Source: Cryptomeria japonica (lineage: Eukaryota; Streptophyta; Pinopsida; Cupressales; Cupressaceae). Taken from it: a stretch of DNA of 64,000 bases. The notes under the pieces are model-generated. The model ran no database searches. It was not told the origin of the DNA and saw only the letters and a program-made list of their open reading frames with translations. Location of the stretch: NCBI RefSeq assembly GCF_030272615.1, contig NC_081411.1, positions 40,599,140 to 40,663,139 of the forward strand, in the 5' to 3' direction. The translations under genes and the position numbers were made by a program. Below, one piece after another: positions 58,081 through 64,000 of the stretch (its first letter is position 1; each line of letters opens with the position of its first letter).

Positions 58081-58989
58081 AAATTCTAATCCCCTTCTTA
58101 TCCCCTTTAATGAGAAAGGATAACTTTGTATGTGAATGGAGAAATCAAGGAACAAGAACCTTACAGCAACATATGATAAGGTTTTAATAACCTTCTACAC
58201 TTCGAACTTATCCAAAGTTCGGGCGGGTATACCTTATGTGAATACTTTCACACTTTTAAACAAAATCCACAATAACGATTGTCCCAAAACTAGTGGATCT
58301 TATCGCCTTTAACAAGAAACTGAAAAAATATAGGAAAACTTAGGCTCATTTTTCAGTGTTGATCCTCAAGAGATTTAGAAAAGAAAATATTAACAGATAC
58401 TAGTGCCTTATCTGGGCTACAGAGTCATCTATTTTAAACAAGAACTCCAGAATGAAACATATCCATGCATCTCAATCACTTTGGCTTTTATCAACTCCAT
58501 ACATGCCTGACATGTATCAGAATCCTCCCATGTTATACTAAATAGTGTTCATCAAATTCAAAGTTTCCAACAAATAACCTATTGATAAAGATATTTCTCG
58601 CGTATTTAATTCCCCTCTTAAAGAAGAAAGCTAAGAAACATATCTATAAAGATTGCATTACAATCCCTGTTCAATTGAAATAACCCTAAGTTACCCAAAT
58701 GAAACCAGTAAAATATTCGAAAGCATACCAGAAGACAACACAAATTATAGGCTCAAAGTTAATGGTCTATATATTTATATTCAATCTGGAAAATCTTACA
58801 AAACTTGAGATAATTTTATGTGAAACACTTAGAAAAAACGCAGATAAATTTCTGCAGAGTTTCTTTACAAATTCTTGTGATCCCTCTTTTCATTGTCCTG
58901 GTATCCATTTATAATAGCATGGATGCATACAAGCTTCGGACCCTTTTCAAAAGGGTTGGTTACAAACCAAATTACTCTCCAAGAAACTG
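58081..58989. other. boundary region, no gene; possible 3' end of the minus-strand Ty3 element
   Basis: The region should hold the polypurine tract and 3' LTR of the element to the right. Purine tracts on the minus strand exist near 58606-58616 (AAGAGGGGAAT) and 58088-58107, but neither is followed by a clear TG start. No second LTR is visible. Confidence 0.35.
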
Positions 58990-61450
58990 TTACAAGCCTT
59001 TTTCAACATCCACAACCTCTTGTGCCTTTTGTTCTGTCGCAACCTCTTCTAAATGCTTCGGAGCATCTTCTTTCTGTCCCATATAACTATCTTTCCACTC
59101 CTAATAAGCATCATCACTTGGCCAAGAAAAACTAACAACCTTCTGTTTCATGTCTTCTAGCCTTTTCCAAGTGACTCTTAAATGTCCAATTTCTGTTTCT
59201 ATGAAACCGTAATGAGATTTCACCATTTCAATTTCTTCAATTGTTTGGACAAATAGGGAGGTGTCATCAGTTTTTGATAATTTGATTGATCCTTAGGGAC
59301 AAATTATGGTCCACCTCTTTCAACCAGGTCTTCTCTTCTTTCAACTGAATTGGACCAATAAAGCCTCCTAGAAACAATTCAAATTTATGATCCGAATATT
59401 CTTTTCTATAAAGTTGGGCTTTTCTTTTCACACCTCCCCTTTCCTCTGAGAGAATATTCATCTCTTTTATAAACTCACTGGTAGACCTTAGAGTGTCATT
59501 CTCCTCTGCATCTGGATGGGAAGAGCACATGAGCTCCAATTCCTTACCTCTGGGCATCCACTTATTAAGGATTGGTTCCAAAGTGGCCTCATCTTCTCTG
59601 AATTTGATCATAACATCCAGAATCTTTTTCATATTTATGTATACAATGGGGGCCTTGACTGAGTCAGCAAACTTCAAGATTGTGGCTTTCACCTTCTCTT
59701 CATATTTGTTTGCAAACAAGGCTTCAGCTTGTTTCAACCTTTCCAACTCATGTTGGACACTTTCAGGTGATTGGGAACCAGAAGGCATAGGAGAAGGGGG
59801 ATATTCTATAATGGGACTAGTAGGAGGGGGTCTTGCTGGAGAGGAGGCTATCATGAGTGTAGAGGATTCACCTGGATGGTGTTGACCAGCCAACTGACTC
59901 TAGAGTCTAGTAATGATGATGTCCCTATTGGTTATTCCCTCTTTAGCCTCATTGTAAGCCGTTAAGATAGTCTCCAACTTCAATTGGAGATTAGCTCTTT
60001 CTTGTGCCTCTTTCTCTACTACTGCCATATTGAACTTCGCAGTCTCCAAAACTATGCTTGCAGCTTCCACTACCCCTGTATCGTGGACTCTCTTAACAAT
60101 CATGCCTCCTAAGAGGCTAGAATCTGATGCATCTTTCCGCCTTTAGTGATTACAAAATGGTGTTCCATGGTGATGGTTGGGAAAATAGTCCCTTTACCCC
60201 TATTGGTTAGCTCTTCGTCTTGCACTCCTCCAATTCATCTCAATACTTTTGCAATCCCTATCTTTAATGGGACCTGATAGGGTAGTAAATAGGGGGTGCC
60301 TCTAAATCCATACACCCTTAAAACAATAGACACAAGGTACAAATACGTCTCCCCAATTGTGAACAATCTTAATATCCTCTGCAAACTCCTTAGGTCTGAG
60401 GAATTCCAAAAGAGCCTTAGGAATTCTAGGGTTTTCTCTACATAAAAGAATTCTAATTTTAGATCCAAAGCATCTATCAAACTTCAAAAAACTGGCATCT
60501 TCTCTATCCCAGGACAAGAGAGTGCTCCAAAGCTAAACAAGCATCTCTTCCGTATCCTTTACCTTGATCAAGTCAATTTCCTTTGCAAAGTAATCAACAC
60601 CTTTGAACAAGAACATGTGCATTAACATGGAGTACCATCCAAATGGTCTATCCACCTTACTATTTTTTATCCCTACTAGCCCTTTATGAATTGCATCAGC
60701 AAGGTACGGGGCATAATCAAATGTTATTGCTAGGGAAGGGTTTAGAATTTGTGCAATCATTAACATGTAATGGGTTGGCATATTATTTTTAGTATCCTCT
60801 CCAAAGATCTAACATAATGCCCAATACATACCCTTAGCTCTCAGAGTGAATAAATTGAGGGAGAATGGTTCCATTGTGTTGGGGCCTAAAACTGTTAACC
60901 CCCCTATCTTACAAAAGAATTCTTTCAATGGGCCACTCCTAAGATGATCCCTCTGTGCATTGTAAACCTGGGATAATGACTCAAATTCAATAGGCTCTAA
61001 CAAATTGGAGGCCTCATTGAGTTTAAATGCTTTCCTGAATTCATCTTCATTTATTTCAATCAGGACTAATCCCTTTATATTCCTGATGCATCTTGCCATA
61101 GGATCATAATTCTGTGCAATTAGGGTCAACAGATCTACATCCATGAAAACCCTTGGGACCACAAGCTTTCCTACATCCAGATCCCATATGCTATTTAAAG
61201 GAGTTGGGGAATGTCTCTACCCAAAACCGATTTTGAACAGTCCTAAACCTGATATTCATATTTCAGGGTCCCTTAACCAATTGCCTTTATCATATAGGCC
61301 ATCCCCAATTTTCAGACGAGGGTTCTTTGGTACTAGCTCTTTGGCCTTAGCCCCGGCATTGGTAGACATGGTTAATTTCTCTAAAAAATCATCACAGATG
61401 TTTTTGTCCTAATAATTGACTTTTCCTGTCAACTCTCTTCTTGGTGCCAT
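58990..61450 (-). pseudogene. extra ORF of a Ty3-like element, family unknown (copy 2)
   Basis: ATG 61450 (MAPRRELTGK) opens a frame of about 820 codons ending at TAA 58990. Stops lie near 61411, 61257, 61218, 60836 and 60538, mostly TAG or TGA at likely Gln, Arg or Trp codons, and the frame changes near 60480-60110 and 59270. The N-terminal half has blocks NYDPMARCIRNIKGLVLIEI and RPFGWYSMLMHMFLFKGV that line up with the ORF at 45232. Then come a helical stretch (60103-59900), a Pro/Ser linker (59850-59760) and a coiled-coil tail. It lies downstream of integrase on the same strand, the place where env-like or accessory ORFs occur. Function unknown. Confidence 0.65.
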
Positions 61451-63417
61451 TTTGAACAAGTAACTATACTACTAGCAACTAGCACAGATCTCTAATGAAA
61501 TAATTCACACAGCAATATTTGGAAACAGACCAGAATTATCAAGAACAGCACAAAAACCTGATTATTCGCCTGAAGAGAATCACTCCGCACCAATTTGCTC
61601 TGCAACAAACTTCGATGAAACAATACTAACAATCAAGTTGATACAAACTCAAAAGGACAAGTTGGCATTAAATTTTTAGAAATTAACTCTGCATGCTTCG
61701 GCTTTCTTTTCAGAATTGAATTCACCAAATCAAATTCAAAACTGGCTCCAATGGGTCATAACTTCTCTGAGTCTTTCCTCTGTTTCACTCTTTCGCCATT
61801 TTGCAGAATATAAAACTTGTGCTCTTTTCTTTTGTGAAGCAACGCTGGTCATTGGATCACGAGAACTTACATTGTCTTTATCTTTGTTTGATCTCTCTAC
61901 TTTAGTGTCGGGCCCTACCTCCTTTTTGCCACTTCGCAGGCTTTAACACTCATGCACTTTTCCTTCACGAAGCCGCACCAACCATTAGATCATGCTCAAA
62001 ACACCCAGTCTTTAACTCGAACCAGGACCATCAACCTTACTAACTAACTGCGCCTCATCTTAACGGCTAACGGTTTTCACCATTTCGTAGAGGTTAAGTC
62101 GCGGGCAACTTCAGGCCACGAAACAACGAGAACCATTGGATCAACCACAAGATGAATAATTTTTAACAGGCTTCAAACCTTTTAAGTGAGCCCTTTATTC
62201 AGAAATCACTTACTCTATTTATTCGTCAGTTAACAAATGCCACATGGCAGTCGGCTATTTTCTCTGGAAACTCCTCTGGGTTCCACCCTGAATCTACCAC
62301 GTGTTCTCTTTACTATTCCCACATAACTGTCGATTACACCTAGGTGAGCCCTCAACTACCCTTCAGGTCCACGTGGCATTCAACACATCACTATCAAGCT
62401 CTACGAAATGCAGCAGTTGTCATGCCACGTCATGCCTTCGTGTGATTTCCACCTATCTTTCACTATTTTGTGAACATTAATCTTTGTTTGGCTTGCGGCC
62501 ACGAAGCCACGAGGATCGTTGGATCAAAACAGACCTTATCGGCCTTTAACTTCATGCCCTGCCTATCCCTTGGGCCCACCGACCTTTTCGCCACTTCGTG
62601 ATGACTAACTTACTAGCATCTTACCTTCACGAATCCACGCGAGCCGTCAAATCTTAGGAACTTTCTTGTTGTTTACTCTATCACCTTTACTGCCACCTCT
62701 AGCGGGACCTGCCACCTTTTCGCTACTTCATGAAAGGTAGAACGTGTGCATCTCCCGACCGCGAATCAACGCAAGTCGTTGATCTTTTTCCAACCCGATC
62801 ACTCTTTAACCAAGGAAGACTGCTTGTCTCTGGGACCCACCACGTGTTTTCGCTGCTTTGTAGAACATAAACCATGTGCATCTCGGGTTAGCAAATCAAC
62901 GCGAGCCGTTGGATCACAATCAAGATGCAACTCTTTTACCCAATGGTCAATCCATCTGGTCGGGCCCGCCTATGCCTTTTTCTACTTCACCATCGGTAAC
63001 TCACGGGCATCTTAGCTTAACGAAACCACACACACCTTTAGATCAAAAGGAACCTACTCACCTTTTAGGAGCCCAATTAAGAAATTAAAACTTTAGGAAA
63101 GACATATAAGGATAATGCACTGACAAACCTGCCTAGGAAAAAAATGTAAAGAAGGGGGGGGGGGACACTTTTCACGACCAACGGACCCTCTTTTAAGTAA
63201 TAAAGTAACACAGAAATAGAATTATAAGGGTTTTTCTCAGACACAGGAGCAATTTAAGACTTAAACCCTAAACCCTTATTTGGACCCAAAGCAATTAGAA
63301 GTAATAAGGCCATACCAGACTCAAAAATTTCATAAACTTAGCCAATTATGGGAAAAGAATGCCCATTTTTTAAACAGTGATAATAGTGGCTCTGAATGGG
63401 GATGGTTGATTGCAAGA
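61451..63417 (-). repeat. spacer between integrase and extra ORF, with about eight degenerate tandem repeats
   Basis: Between about 61770 and 63060 a unit of 100-150 bp recurs with the plus-strand order CGCCACTTCG, then GCATCT, then CACGAAnCCACGCGAGCC and GTTGGATCA. Copies lie near 61790, 61925, 62080, 62465, 62590, 62705, 62850 and 62980. A G11 run lies at 63155-63165. No long frame is present on either strand. Confidence 0.65.
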
Positions 63418-64000
63418 TCAACACAAGAACTTAGAAAACTCTGGAGAAACAGACCAAAAAAAAACAAGCCCAAAAACAACAACTAAAACAAACCTAAGTA
63501 TATACACTGGAAATTCCTGTACTTCATCATTCATATTCTTCAAAAAATATGAGTCATTTCCATTTAGATCACAGACCACAGAGGGGCCAATCCACAATGA
63601 CTCAAATTTTTTCTGCTTTCCCTTGTCCTGTCCTTTTGCATTCCATTGAAGAACAACATTCCCTATTTGGAATTTTCTCAGCAATGTTCTTTTGTCAAAA
63701 AGATATTTGGACTGCAATTGGATCTTTAAATTTCTCTTGTGAGCTAGAGTTCTGATTTCTTCCACTTCCACTATCTGAATAATTCGGTCCCCCATAGGTT
63801 CAAACAACTCCATGTTTTCAACTTGCAGGAACTTGTATACTTGGAGAAGATTATTTACTGGCACTCTGGCCTATGTACCATAAACAAATTCAAAAAGTGA
63901 AACTCCAATAGCCTTTTTGACAATAACTCTGTCAGCCCACAAAGCCAATTTCAACTTTTGATCCCAAGACCTCTTATTTTCTTCCAGGATTTTCTTGATA
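63418..64000 (-). pseudogene. Ty3/gypsy integrase, C-terminal part (runs off right edge)
   Basis: From 64000 leftwards the frame gives the end of the integrase core (SWDQKLKLALWADRVIVKKA, then FEFVYGT). A TAG near 63871 follows at a Gln position, then a helical segment and the C-terminal block with GNVVLQWNAKG and FESLWIGPSVV, ending in YFLKNM near 63500. The P-V-type end of the domain is at about 63490; the hydrophobic tail to the stop at 63418 is probably read-on. Ty3-type, because the W-x-GP motif follows the core. RT would lie right of the window. Confidence 0.85.

Noticed and set aside
1-64000. CRISPR arrays, bacterial operons or prophage
   Set aside because: There are no regularly spaced identical repeats, and the introns, LTRs and primer-binding sites are those of a plant nuclear genome.

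Overview
This is a plant nuclear window, about one-third GC, made almost entirely of nested and decayed LTR retrotransposons around one plausibly intact host gene. The retroelement families, the very old LTRs, the long non-coding element interiors and the low gene density suggest a gymnosperm, probably a conifer; this is an inference from style, not proof.

Layout. 1-5580: a minus-strand Ty1/copia element (A), cut by the window edge, with a 662-bp 5' LTR. It sits inside the 5' LTR of a plus-strand copia element (B, 5581-11871). B in turn sits in the gag of an older plus-strand Ty3-like gag-protease element (C, 11872-13337, resuming at 21951 and running to about 25000). A second copia element (D, 13338-21950, target duplication TGATG) splits the protease of C, and an antisense solo LTR (15469-16711, target duplication TCTAA) splits the gag of D. 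25042-32554 holds a large non-coding minus-strand element with another solo LTR (25648-26732, GTAAA), several LTR pieces, and a 334-bp TRIM (30731-31064, ATACA) whose LTRs carry a tRNA-like sequence with clear Pol III A and B boxes.

34788-39043 (minus) is a two-exon LRR receptor-like kinase of 668 aa, LRR-III/pollen-receptor-kinase type, with HGN in place of HRD. Its 2.25-kb intron carries a tandem array of degraded copies of the same tRNA-like TRIM, and a 166-bp foldback lies about 250 bp beyond its stop codon.

39044-42600 shows no gene. 42600-47856 (plus) and 58990-64000 (minus) look like the 3' halves of two large Ty3 elements that share one plan: a spacer of degenerate tandem repeats followed by a long extra ORF (about 820-875 codons) with a globular N-terminal half, a proline-rich linker and a coiled-coil tail. 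The second lies downstream of a recognisable integrase end. 50153-58080 is a strongly G-depleted region with an (AATCC)n array and a Pro/Ser/Asn-rich ORF, probably a non-autonomous element.

Almost all retroelement frames carry stops of the CAG-to-TAG, CGA-to-TGA or TGG-to-TAG/TGA type, the pattern left by cytosine methylation and deamination. The kinase gene has none. The most interesting item is the TRIM family with tRNA-like LTRs; the shared extra-ORF architecture of the two Ty3 elements comes second.
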